Assembly (NCBI GenBank): GCA_032622095.1
Contig: CP136068.1
Coordinates: 119,523,509 to 119,587,508 of the forward strand
Reading direction: 5' to 3'
Source: Siphonodentalium dalli
Lineage: Eukaryota > Mollusca > Scaphopoda > Gadilida > Siphonodentaliidae
DNA: 64,000 bases
Numbering within the stretch: position 1 is the first letter of the stretch; each line of letters begins with the position of its first letter. This document shows, in pieces, positions 21,205-33,539 of this stretch. The position numbers were made by a program, and so were the translations under genes. The notes under the pieces were generated by a model. It was not told where the DNA came from, searched no databases, and saw only the letters and a program-made list of their open reading frames with translations.

Positions 21205-22735
21205 AGAGGTCAGATTCCATGGAATCAGATATACTTCCATGGTATCCCATCCCATCCCATATGCGTACATGTATGTTCCTCTTTATGCGAATGCATATTG
21301 GTGCCTCATGATCCGATGGTGCACTTGCATTGTCATTTCTAAATGTAATATATATTTTGGGACTTCTGTCTGTCTGTTTGTTTGTCTGTTAGCTATGACC
21401 GGGAAAACTGCTGGACGGATTTTGACAAAATTTGATAAATATGGGTACTTTTATTCAGGGAGTGTTTTGGACGGGTCAAATCGTGACCCCCGACCTGAAC
21501 TTGGTCTTCAAAAAGGTCAATCCAAGGTCAAATCGGGCAAAACAGACTGATTTCAACGAAATTTGATACCTAGGTGTACTTTTGTTCGGGGAGACTTTTG
21601 TGTGAGTCAAATTGTGGCCCCGACCTAAAATTGACCTTAGAAATGGTCAGTTCAAGGTCAAGTAAAACGAACGGATTTCGACAAAATTTGATACCTAGGG
21701 AAACTTTTGTCCGGGGAGTGTTTTGGAAAGGTCAAATCGTGACAATAGGTTACTTTTATAGTAGAGCGGACATACCTAAATAGTATATCGGTGAGCATGT
21801 TCATGCATTTGCCTTGCTTCTTGACAAGTCCGTTTGAATTTGCGTCATGAAGAGATGTTTTGATTTTGAGTAATATATTTCACCCGTTACAACGTTATAC
21901 GCTACCAGGGTTAAACCGTCCAATCTAAATCTTTAAAAATGGTACTAATCTTGCGTTTAGATACTACTTATGACATCCACTCGTCGAAAAGTTTTTATCT
22001 CAATATCTGATTTTCGGAGTAATTTTCCCCATTTGATCTTCGGTGGAATTTGCCAAATCTGAACCCACCCGACACAAACACTCCCTTGAGCAGGTTGCGC
22101 TTATAGTAGAGCGGTCAAATTTTGTAGGGGTACCTACAGTATACCGGCTTACATGCTCCACCGTGAAACTCGCTCCTTCATTAGCCCGTTTGGATTTGGG
22201 GCTAAAAATCGGCTAGTGATTGACTACGTAAGTATACATATTTATGATATATAGCGTTGTCACGAGTAAACCGTTCCATCTGAAAATTAGAAAATCGCCC
22301 TCTGGATGCGCGTGAACACTAGCCATCAGATGTACTCGTCAAAAAAAATTATCTCGATGTTTGAATTTTCCCCCCTTTTCAAATTTCGTGGAATTTTCCT
22401 AAAGTCAAAACCCACCCCGACTCGCATTCTCCGTTGGGCAGGTTACTTTTAAAGTATAGCCGTCAAACTTTTGGGACGTACATACAGTATATCAATGTAC
22501 CTGTTACGACATTATCTTGCACTTTAATTAGCCGGTTTGGATTTGGCGGGAAAAATAGGTGCAAAATTTCCGTACCCAGTAACGCGGAACGTATGGGAAA
22601 AAACATTTTTAAGCGGTACATTCGGGTCCGGATCACTCGTCCAATTCGGAATGTGCAATAACAAATTTAGAGCACTGCACTTATAAAAAAAAAAGAAAAC
22701 AAAAAAAAACAACCTTGGTTTATTCATCCTGGTGT
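21205..22735. repeat. Mosaic of R1, GGTCA and R2 repeats
   Basis: R1 fragment 21205-21345; GGTCA family in inverted orientation 21346-21735 (starting 'aatatatattttgggacttc'); R2 units 21735-22570; A-rich tract 22685-22712. Confidence 0.8.
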
Positions 22736-22739
22736 ATAG

Positions 22740-25700
22740 GGTGTCCATATTTATGGGCGGTAACTCCTCACGGAAAGCGCGGACACAAGTTTTGATGCCC
22801 GTGGGCGTTAGGGCATATCGAGGTGTGCATACGTTCCAATTTTCGATGCTCTGCTCCTTATAATTTACGAGATAATAAAATGACATTTTTTTCATATAAA
22901 GGGAGATAACTCCGCGATGTAAACGCGGACAATATCCGTTATGGGCCAAAGGCATAGAACTCATTTACCCAACATACTTACCAATCTTGAGTTTTCTAAT
23001 CGTAATACTTTCAGAGATTAGGGCGTTGAAAAATACCGGAGTATAATAATAATGAAAAATAATCGAAAAAGGGCCATAACTCTGTCAAAAGATATTGGAC
23101 CAACATGCGGATACCTTTATTTTTAGTAGACCTTGGATGCCTACAATCGCTAGAGATTTTACGTTCCTACTGCCATTAGTTTCTGAGTATTTCCAAATAA
23201 ACGGAAAACGCCACCAGTACAAAAACAATATACTTCCTTGGTTACACCATGGAAGTATAATAATAGGGAAAATCATGATCTGAAAGAATCGCATTTTTGG
23301 GACGGAAACACGAAGTATGTTGATTAAATGTTGTTCTTAACATGTGTGTGTTCATCTTATGTGTTTGTAAGTAACCCCACCCCTACCTCGAAATTGGGTA
23401 ACGGGATTGGGGAATTGTCAAACCCGGCCCAAAATGCGATGTTTGAGGGCCCATAACTCAGTTATTTTCCAATGGATTTTAAAATTGTTTTCAGTATTGT
23501 GATTAGTTCCTCACATAGATTGTTTGTTATTAATTTTGTCTGATTCGGAGATGGACAACATTTTGATTATTGGAAAGAATACGGGTCCAGATTCAAATTT
23601 TGAGAGCCCAAATCTCGGCCATTTGTTAACGGATTTACGATCTGTTTTCAGTTTTGTGATCAACGTATATGGTAGATGTTATATTCCAAGTTTCATATAA
23701 TTCGAAGACGAAATAAATTTTGGTACCTCGGACCACCCCTCCCCTGACCCACAACACTGAACCGACATTGGCAAAATTCGGCACACCGCGTGCTCTCTTC
23801 AGACCGCACGCACTGGGATATCAGATGACATTCTAAGTTCGACATCTTCGGAGGAGATGTGTACACAAGCACATGGGCCCAAATTTGCATAGTTTGAAGG
23901 CCCGCAACTCTGTCATTTTTCAATGGATTTTCGAAAAAATTCAGTTTCTAGATCGGTTGGCAGTGTAGATGTTATATTTCAAGTTTCATCTGATTCGGAA
24001 AAGAATAAAAAATTGGTACCCCCGACCGCCCCTCCCCTGACCCACAACACTGAACCGACACTGGCAAAATTTGGCACATCGCGTGCTCTCTTCAGACCGC
24101 ACGCAATGGAATATCAGATGACATCCAAAGTTCGACATCTTCGGAGGAGATGTGACGACAAGCACGTGGGCCCAAATTACAAACTTTGAAGGCCCGTAAC
24201 TCTTGCATTTCTTCTCGGATTTCAAAAATCCTTTCCGGTATGAGTTTGCTTTGATTCAGGGAATCCACATACTTAAATAGATGAATGTCAATCAAAACTT
24301 AATTTTGCCCCCACCCCATCGTCAAAATATATGTCCGACCATGTCCAATTTTCTTTCTCGAACTAAACTGACAACGGTCAACACGACTATGAAATCCAAA
24401 TGCAGTTAACTGGAATGATACGGGAGTACAGCATAGTAAATTAAATAGAGGTTTCCCTATTTATGGGCGGTAACTCCTCACGGAAAGCGCGGACACAAGT
24501 TTTGATGCCCGTGGGCGTTATGGCATATCGAGGTGTGCATACGTTCCAATTTTCGATGCTCTGCTCCTTATAATTTACGAGATAATAAAATGACATTTTT
24601 TTCATATAAAGGGAGATAACTCCGCGATGTAAACGCGGACAATATCCGTTATGGGCCAAAGGCATAGAACTCATTTACCCAACATACTTACCAATCTTGA
24701 GTTTTCTAATCGTAATACTTTCAGAGATTAGGGCGTTGAAAAATACCGGAGTATAATAATAATGAAAAATAATCGAAAAAGGGCCATAACTCTGTCAACA
24801 GATATTGGACCAACATGCGGATACCTTTATTTTTAGTAGACCTTGGATGCCTACAATCGCTAGAGATTTTACGTTCCTACTGCCATTAGTTTCTGAGTAT
24901 TTCCAAATAAACGGAAAACGCCACCAGTACAAAAACAATATACTTCCTTGGTTACACCATGGAAGTATAATAATAGGGAAAATCATGATCTGAAAGAATC
25001 GCATTTTTGGGACGGAAACACGAAGTATGTTGATTAAATGTTGTTCTTAACATGTGTGTGTTCATCTTATGTGTTTGTAAGTAACCCCACCCCTACCTCG
25101 AAATTGGGTAACGGGATTGGGGAATTGTCAAACCCGGCCCAAAATGCGAAGTTTGAGGGCCCATAACTCAGTTATTTTCCAATGGATTTTACAATTGTTT
25201 TCAGTATTGTGATTAGTTCCTCACATCGATTGTTTGTTATTAATTTTGTCTGATTCGGAGATGGACAACATTTTGATTATTGGAAAGAATACGGGTCCAG
25301 ATTCAAATTTTGAGAGCCCAAATCTCGGCCATTTGTTAACGGATTTACGATCTGTTTTCAGTTTTGTGATCAACGTATATGGTAGATGTTATATTCCAAG
25401 TTTCATATAATTCGAAGACGAATTAAATTTTGGTACCTCGGACCACCCCTCCCCTGACCCACAACACTGAACCGACATTGGCAAAATTCGGCACACCGCG
25501 TGCTCTCTTCAGACCGCACGCACTGGGATATCAGATGACATTCTAAGTTCGACATCTTCGGAGGAGATGTGTACACAAGCACATGGGCCCAAATTTGCAT
25601 AGTTTGAAGGCCCGCAACTCTGTCATTTTTCAATGGATTTTCGAAAAAAATTCAGTTTCTAGATCGGTTGGCAGTGTAGATGTTATATTTCAAGTTTCAT

Positions 25701-28700
25701 CTGATTCGGAAAAGAATAAAAAATTGGTACCCCCGACCGCCCCTCCCCTGACCCACAACACTGAACCGACACTGGCAAAATTTGGCACATCGCGTGCTCT
25801 CTTCAGACCGCACGCAATGGAATATCAGATGACATCCAAAGTTCGACATCTTCGGAGGAGATGTGACGACAAGCACGTGGGCCCAAATTACAAACTTTGA
25901 AGGCTCGTAACTCTTGCATTTCTTCTCGGATTTCAAAAATCCTTTCCGGTATGAGTTTGTTTTGATTCAGGGAATCCACATACTTAAATAGATGAATGTC
26001 AATCAAAACTTTATTTTGCCCCCACCCCATCGTCAAAATATATGTCCGACCCTGTCCAATTTTCTTTCTCGAACTAAACTGACAACGGTCAACACGACTA
26101 TGAAATCCAAATGCAGTTAACTGGAATGATACGGGAGTACAGCATAGTAAATTAAATAGAGGTTTCCCTATTTATGGGCGGTAACTCCTCACGGAAAGCG
26201 CGGACACAAGTTTTGATGCCCGTGGGCGTTATGGCATATCGAGGTGTGCATACGTTCCAATTTTCGATGCTCTGCTCCTTATAATTTACGAGATAATAAA
26301 ATGACATTTTTTTCATATAAAGGGAGATAACTCCGCGATGTAAACGCGGACAATATCCGTTATGGGCCAAAGGTATAGAACTCATTTACCCAACATACTT
26401 ACCAATCTTGAGTTTTCTAATCGTAATACTTTCAGAGATTAGGGCGTTGAAAAATACCGGAGTATAATAATAATGAAAAATAATCGAAAAAGGGCCATAA
26501 CTCTGTCAACAGATATTGGACCAACATGCGGATACCTTTATTTTTAGTAGACCTTGGATGCCTACAATCGCTAGAGATTTTACGTTCCTACTGCCATTAG
26601 TTTCTGAGTATTTCCAAATAAACGGACAACGCCACCAGTACAAAAACAATATACTTCCTTGGTTACACCATGGAAGTATAATAATAGGGAAAATCATGAT
26701 CTGAAAGAATCGCATTTTTGGGACGGAAACACGAAGTATGTTGATTAAATGTTGTTCTTAACATGTGTGTTCATCTTATGTGTTTGTAAGTAACCCCACC
26801 CCTACCTCGAAATTGGGTAACGGGATTGGGGAATTGTCAAACCCGGCCCAAAATGTGAAGTTTGAGGGCCCATAACTCAGTTATTTTCCAATGGATTTTA
26901 AAATTGTTTTCAGTATTGTGATTAGTTCCTCACATAGATTGTTTGTTATTAATTTTGTCTGATTCAGAGACGGACAACATTTTGATTATTGGAAAGAATA
27001 CGGGTCCAGATTCAAATTTTGAGAGCCCAAATCTCGGCCATTTGTTAACGGATTTACGATCTGTTTTCAGTTTTGTGATCAACGTATATGGTAGATGTTA
27101 TATTCCAAGTTTCATATAATTCGAAGACGAAATAAATTTTGGTACCTCGGACCACCCCTCCCCTGACCCACAACACTGAACCGACATTGGCAAAATTCGG
27201 CACACCGCGTGCTCTCTTCAGACCGCACGCACTGGGATATCAGATGACATTCTATGTTCGACATCTTCGGAGGAGATGTGTACACAAGCACATGGGCCCA
27301 AATGTGCATAGTTTGAAGGCCCGCAACTCTGTCATTTTTCAATGGATTTTCGAAAAAAATTCAGTTTCTAGATCGGTTGGCAGTGTAGATGTTATATTTC
27401 AAGTTTCATCTGATTCGGAAAAGAATAAAAAATTGGTACCCCCCGACCGCCCCTCCCCTGACCCACAACACTGAACCGACACTGGCAAAATTTGGCACAT
27501 CGCGTGCTCTCTTCAGACCGCACGCAATGGAATATCAGATGACATCCAAAGTTCGACATCTTCGGAGGAGATGTGACGACAAGCACGTGGGCCCAAATTA
27601 CAAACTTTGAAGGCTCGTAACTCTTGCATTTCTTCTCGGATTTCAAAAATCCTTTCCGGTATGAGTTTGTTTTGATTCAGGGAATCCACATACTTAAATA
27701 GATGAATGTCAATCAAAACTTAATTTTGCCCCCACCCCATCGTCAAAATATATGTCCGACCCTGTCCAATTTTCTTTCTCGGACTAAACTGACAACGGTC
27801 AACGCGACTATGAAATCCAAATGCAGTTAACTGGAATGATACGGGAGTACAGCATAGTAAATTAAATAGAGGTTTCCCTATTTATGGGCGGTAACTCCTC
27901 ACGGAAAGCGCGGACACAAGTTTTGATGCCCGTGGGCGTTAGGGCATATCGAGGTGTGCATACGTTCCAATTGTCGATGCTCTGCTCTTTATAATTTACG
28001 AGATAATAAAATGACATTATTTTCATATAAAGGGAGATAACTCCGCGATGTAAACGCGGACAATATCCGTTATGGGCCAAAGGCATAGAACTCATTTACC
28101 CCAACATACTTACCAATCTTGAGTTTTCTAATCGTAATACTTTCAGAGATTAGGGCGTTGAAAAATACCGGAGTATAATAATAATGAAAAATAATCGAAA
28201 AAGGGCCATAACTCTGTCAAAAGATATTGGACCAACATGCGGATACCTTTATTTTTAGTAGACCTTGGATGCCTACAATCGCTAGAGATTTTACGTTCCT
28301 ACTGCCATTAGTTTCTGAGTATTTCCAAATAAACGGAAAACGCCACCAGTACAAAAACAATATACTTCCTTGGTTACACCATGGAAGTATAATAATAGGG
28401 AAAATCATGATCTGAAAGAATCGCATTTTTGGGACGGAAACACGAAGTATGTTGATTAAATGTTGTTCTTAACATGTGTGTGTTCATCTTATGTGTTTGT
28501 AAGTAACCCCACCCCTACCTCGAAATTGGGTAACGGGATTGGGGAATTGTCAAACCCGGCCCAAAATGCGAAGTTTGAGGGCCCATAACTCAGTTATTTT
28601 CCAATGGATTTTACAATTGTTTTCAGTATTGTGATTAGTTCCTCACATAGATTGTTTGTCATTAATTTTGTCTGATTCGGAGACGGACAACATTTTGATT

Positions 28701-29008
28701 ATTGGAAAGAATACGGGTCCAGATTCAAATGTTGAGAGCCCAAATCTCGGCCATTTGTTAACGGATTTACGATCTGTTTTCAGTTTTGTGATCAACGTAT
28801 ATGGTAGATGTTATATTCCAAGTTTCATATAATTCGAAGACGAAATAAATTTTGGTACCTCGGACCACCCCTCCCCTGACCCACAACACTGAACCGACAT
28901 TGGCAAAATTCGGCACACCGCGTGCTCTCTTCAGACCGCACGCACTGGGATATCAGATGACATTCTAAGTTCGACATCTTCGGAGGAGATGTGTACACAA
29001 GCACATGG
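22740..29008. repeat. Tandem array of 1.71-kb units, 3.7 copies
   Basis: The anchor 'ttatgggcggtaactcctca' is found at 22751, 24461, 26172 and 27882, giving periods of 1710, 1711 and 1710 bp. Units differ at only a few sites, for example 'gttatggcatatc' versus 'gttagggcatatc', so amplification is recent. Each unit has two ~295-bp subrepeats containing 'ctgacccacaacactgaacc' and 'acatcttcggaggagatgtg'. Small ORFs recur in every unit on both strands but show no domain. The array stops inside a unit at 'aagcacatgg' (29008), joined to family B sequence. Confidence 0.97.
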
Positions 29009-32000
29009 TTACACCATGGAAGTATAATAATCGTAACTCATTTACCCCAATATACTTACCAATCTTGAGTTTTTTAATCCTAATACTTTCATAGATTAGG
29101 GCGTTGAATAATACTGTAGTATAATAATAATGAACAATAATCGTAAAAGGGCCATAACTCCGTCTAGAAACCTTGGACCTGAATGCGGATACCTTCATTT
29201 TAGTGGACGTTAAATGCCTACATTCGCTAGAGATTTCGCGCTCCTACTGCAATTATTTTCTGAGTATTTCAAAATAAACGGAAAACGACCTCAATAGAAA
29301 AACAATATTATTCCTTGGTTACACCATGGAAGTATAATAATAGAATCAATCATGAGTGGAAAGAATCGAAGTTTATGGACGGAAAATATGAAGTATGGTG
29401 ATTATATGTTGTCCTAACATGTGTAGGTTGATCACAAGTGTTTGGACGTGTCCCAACCCCTGTCCCGAAATTGGGTGACGGGATTGGGGAAACATCAACC
29501 CCTTGCACAAAATGCGAAGTTTGAGGCCACGTAACTCCGTTAGTTTCCAAGACGGAAATGATTCGGAGACGGATAACACTTTGGTTATTGGAAAGCATAT
29601 GTGCCTAAATTCAAACTTGGACGGCCAAAATTTCCGCTATTTTCTAACGGATTTACGATCTGTTTACCGCATCGAGATCGGCTGATGTTGCAGTTGTTAT
29701 ATTCCAATTTCCATCTGATTCCGAGAAGAATTAAACAGTGGTACCACTAACCACCCCTCCCCAGACCCAAAATACTGAACCGACACTGGCAAAACTTGGC
29801 CCACCGCGTACCGTCTTTAGTCATTACGCATTTTCGTATCAGGTGACATCCTATGTTCGATATCTTCGGAGGAGATGTGTTATCAAGCACATGGGCCCAC
29901 AATTGCAAAGTTTGAGGGCCCGCTATTCTTTCAGTTTTCGATGGATTTTCGAAATTCTTTCAGTTTCTAGAATTAAAAATTGGTACCACGGACCACCCCT
30001 CCCCAGACCCACAATACTAAACCGACACTGGAAATATTTGGCCCACCGCGTGCCCTCTTCCGTCCGCACACGTTGGCGTATCAGATGACATCCAAACTTC
30101 GACATCTTCGGAGGAGATGTGTTATCAAGCACATGGGCCCAAATTGCAAACAACGAGGGCCCGTAACTCTTGCACTTTTTCTCGGATTTCAAAAATCCTT
30201 TCCGGTATGGGTTTATTTTCGTTCAGGGGATCCATATACTTAAATAGATGAATGTCAATCAAAATTAGTTTTTTGCGAAAATTTTGCCACCACCTCAGTG
30301 TAAAAATATATGTCCGACCCTGTCCAATTTTCTTTTTCGGACTAATCTAACAATGGTCAACACGACTATGAGAACCAAATGCAGTTATCTAGAATGGTAC
30401 GGAAGGACAACAGAGTACAATACAATAGAGGTTTCTCTATTTATGGGCGGTAACTCCTCAGGGAAAGCGCGGACACAAGTTTTGATGCCCGTTGGCAGTA
30501 GGGCATATTGAGGCGTGCATACGGTCCAATTTTCGATGCTCTGCTCCTTATAACTTCATATAAAGGGAGATAGCTCCGCGGGGTAAACGCGGACAATATT
30601 CGTTATGAGCCAAATGCATAGAACTCATTTACCCCAATATACTTACCAATCTTCAGTTTTCTAATCCTAATACTTTCAGAGATTAAGGCGTTGAAAATTA
30701 CTGTAGTATAATAATAATGAACAATAATCGTAACTCATTTACCCCAATATACTTACCAATCTTGAGTTTTTTAATCCTAATACTTTCATAGATTAGGGCG
30801 TTGAAAAATACTGTAGTATAATAATAATGAAAAATAATCGCGGTCCAATTTTCGATGCTCTGCTCCTTATAACTTCATATAAAGGGAGATAGCTCCGCGG
30901 GGTAAACGCGGACAATATTCATTATGAGCCAAAGGCATAGAACTCATTTACCCCAATATACTTACCAATCTTGAGTTTTTTAATCCTAATACTTTCATAG
31001 ATTAGGTCGTTGAAAAATACTGTAGTATAATAATACTGAAAAATAATCGTAAAAGGACCATAACTCCGTCTAGAAATCTTGGACCTGAATGCGGATACCT
31101 TCATTTTAGTGGACGTTAAATGCCTACATTCGCTAGAGATTTCGCGCTCCTACTGCAATTATTTTCTGAGTATTTCAAAATAAACGGAAAACGACCTCAA
31201 TAGAAAAACAATATTATTCCTTGGTTACACCATGGCAGTATAATAATAGAAACAATCATGAGTGGAAAGAATCGAAGTCTATGGACGGAAAATATGAAGT
31301 ATGGTGATTATATGTTGTCCTAACATGTGTAGGTTGATCACAAGTGTTTGGACGTGTCCCAACCCCTGTCTCGAAATTGGGTGACGGGATTGGGGAAACA
31401 TCAACCCCTGGCACAAAATGCGAAGTTTGAGGCCACGTAACTCCGTTAGTTTCCAAGACGGAAATGATTCGGAGACGGATAACACTTTGGTTATTGGAAA
31501 GCATATGTGCCAAAATTTAAACTTGAACGGCCAAAATCTCCGCTATTTTCTAACGGATTTACGATCTGTTTTCCGCATCGAGATCGGCTGATGTTGCAGT
31601 TGTTATATTCCAATTTCCATCTGATTCCGAGAAGAATTAAACAGTGGTACCACTGACCACCCTCCCCAGACCCAAAATACTGAACCGACACTGGCAAAAC
31701 TTGGCCCACCGCGTACCGTCTTTAGTCATTACGCATTTTCGTATCAGGTGACATCCTATGTTCGATATCTTCGGAGGAGATGTGTTATCAAGCACATGGG
31801 CCCAAAATTGCAAAGTTTGAGGGCCCGCTATTCTTTCAGTTTTCGAAATTCTTTCAGTTTCTAGAATTAAAAAATGGTACCACGGACCACCCCTCCCCAG
31901 ACCCACAATACTAAACCGACACTGGAAATATTTGGCCCACCGCGTTCCCTCGTCCGTCCGCACACGTTGGCGTATTAGATGACATCCAAACTTCGACATC

Positions 32001-32995
32001 TTCGGAGGAGATGTGTTATCAAGCACATGGGCCCAAATTGCAAACAACGAGGGCCCGTAACTCTTGCACTTTTTCTCGGATTTCAAAAATCCTTTCCGGT
32101 ATGGGTTTATTTTCGCTCAGGGGATCCATATACTTAAATAGATGAATGTCAATCAAAATTTGTTTTTTGCGAAAATTTTGCCCCCACCTCAGTGTAAAAA
32201 TATATGTCCGACCCTGTCCAATTTTCTTTTTCGGTATGATCTAACAATGGTCAACACGACTATGAAAACCAAATGCAGTTATCTAGAATGGTACGGAAGG
32301 ACAACAGAGTACAATACAATAGAGGTTTCTCTATTTATGGGCGGTAACTCCTCAGGGAAAGCGCGGACACAAGTTTTGATGCCCGTTGGCAGTAGGGCAT
32401 ATTGAGGCGTGCATACGGTCCAATTTTCGATGCTCTGCTCCTTATAACTTCATATAAAGGGAGATAGCTCCGCGGGGTAAACGCGGACAATATTCGTTAT
32501 GAGCCAAATGCATAGAACTCATTTACCCCAATATACTTACCAATCTTGAGTTTTCTAATCCTAATACTTTCAGAGATTAAGGCGTTGAAAATTACTGTAG
32601 TATAATAATAATGAACAATAATCGTAACTCATTACCCCAATATACTTACCAATCTTGAGTTTTTTAATCCTAATACTTTCATAGATTAGGGCGTTGAAAA
32701 ATACTGTAGTATAATAATAATGAAAAATAATCGCAGTCCAATTTTCGATGTTCTGCTCCTTATAACTTCATATAAAGGGAGATAGCTCCGCGGGGTAAAC
32801 GCGGACAATATTCGTTATGAGCCAAAGGCATAGAACTCATTTACCCCAATATACTTACCAATCTTGAGTTTTTTAATCCTAATACTTTCATAGATTAGGG
32901 CGTTGAAAAATACTGTAGTATAATAATACTGAAAAATAATCGTAAAAGGGCCATAACTCCGTCTAGAAACCTTGGACCTGAATGCGGATACTATT
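29009..32995. repeat. Family B tandem units (~1.9 kb), two copies plus fragments
   Basis: The anchor 'ggaaaatatgaagtatggtg' recurs at 29381 and 31287 (1906 bp apart). Short duplicated ends with 'ctcatttaccccaatatact' appear at 29040, 30620, 30726, 30944, 32518, 32628 and 32835, showing stepwise partial duplications. Confidence 0.95.
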
Positions 32996-33206
32996 ACGAA
33001 GCCTATTACTTCAGGCAGTGGCTACCAGCCTGCCATTACATTGTACTTGCTCTAACATGTTTCCTCAGTTCTGGTTTCTGAGATGATCCAAGAAGAGTAG
33101 CGCGGGTATATCATGGTTATGTTTGGTATTAATAGCATTATTCTTCAAACTGGGATGAAGAGTTGTATTTCCACATGTTTTGATAAACAATTTGATTCCA
33201 GCAATA
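32996..33206. other. No recognised gene
   Basis: Unique-looking sequence between the family B repeats and a long hairpin. Confidence 0.4.
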
Positions 33207-33407
33207 CCCTAATTAAACGACTCCATAACCACAGCAGAATAATGAGTAATTTTTCAGGATTTAGTCGGAAATATGGCTTGTTGTCATTAATCGGAAAGCT
33301 CTCCCCGAGAGCTTTCCGATGAATGACAACAAGCCATATTTCCGACTAAATCCTGAAAAATTACCTATTACTCTGCTGTGGTTATGGAGTCGATTAATTA
33401 GGGCATT
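33207..33407. repeat. Near-perfect ~98-bp-arm hairpin
   Basis: 'gcaataccctaattaa' at the left end matches 'attaattagggcattac' at the right. The arms meet at 'aagctctccccgagagctt' with only a few bases of loop. No transposase. A MITE/foldback or a source of hairpin RNA. Confidence 0.93.
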
Positions 33408-33539
33408 ACTGTATATCACCTAGCAAATATCAAAATATCAAATAATCTGAAATTTGTTGTACCGGTGAAACACGATAATATGCTTTATATAGTTATGAAA
33501 TCGCGAGAAATTAAATTTATATGAGCAAAATTTGATACA

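Noticed and set aside
22740-29008. Repeated 60-110-codon ORFs in every 1.71-kb unit, on both strands
   Set aside because: They recur only because the units are near-identical. Opposite strands are open over the same bases, no domain is recognisable, and starts and stops shift with single-base changes between units.
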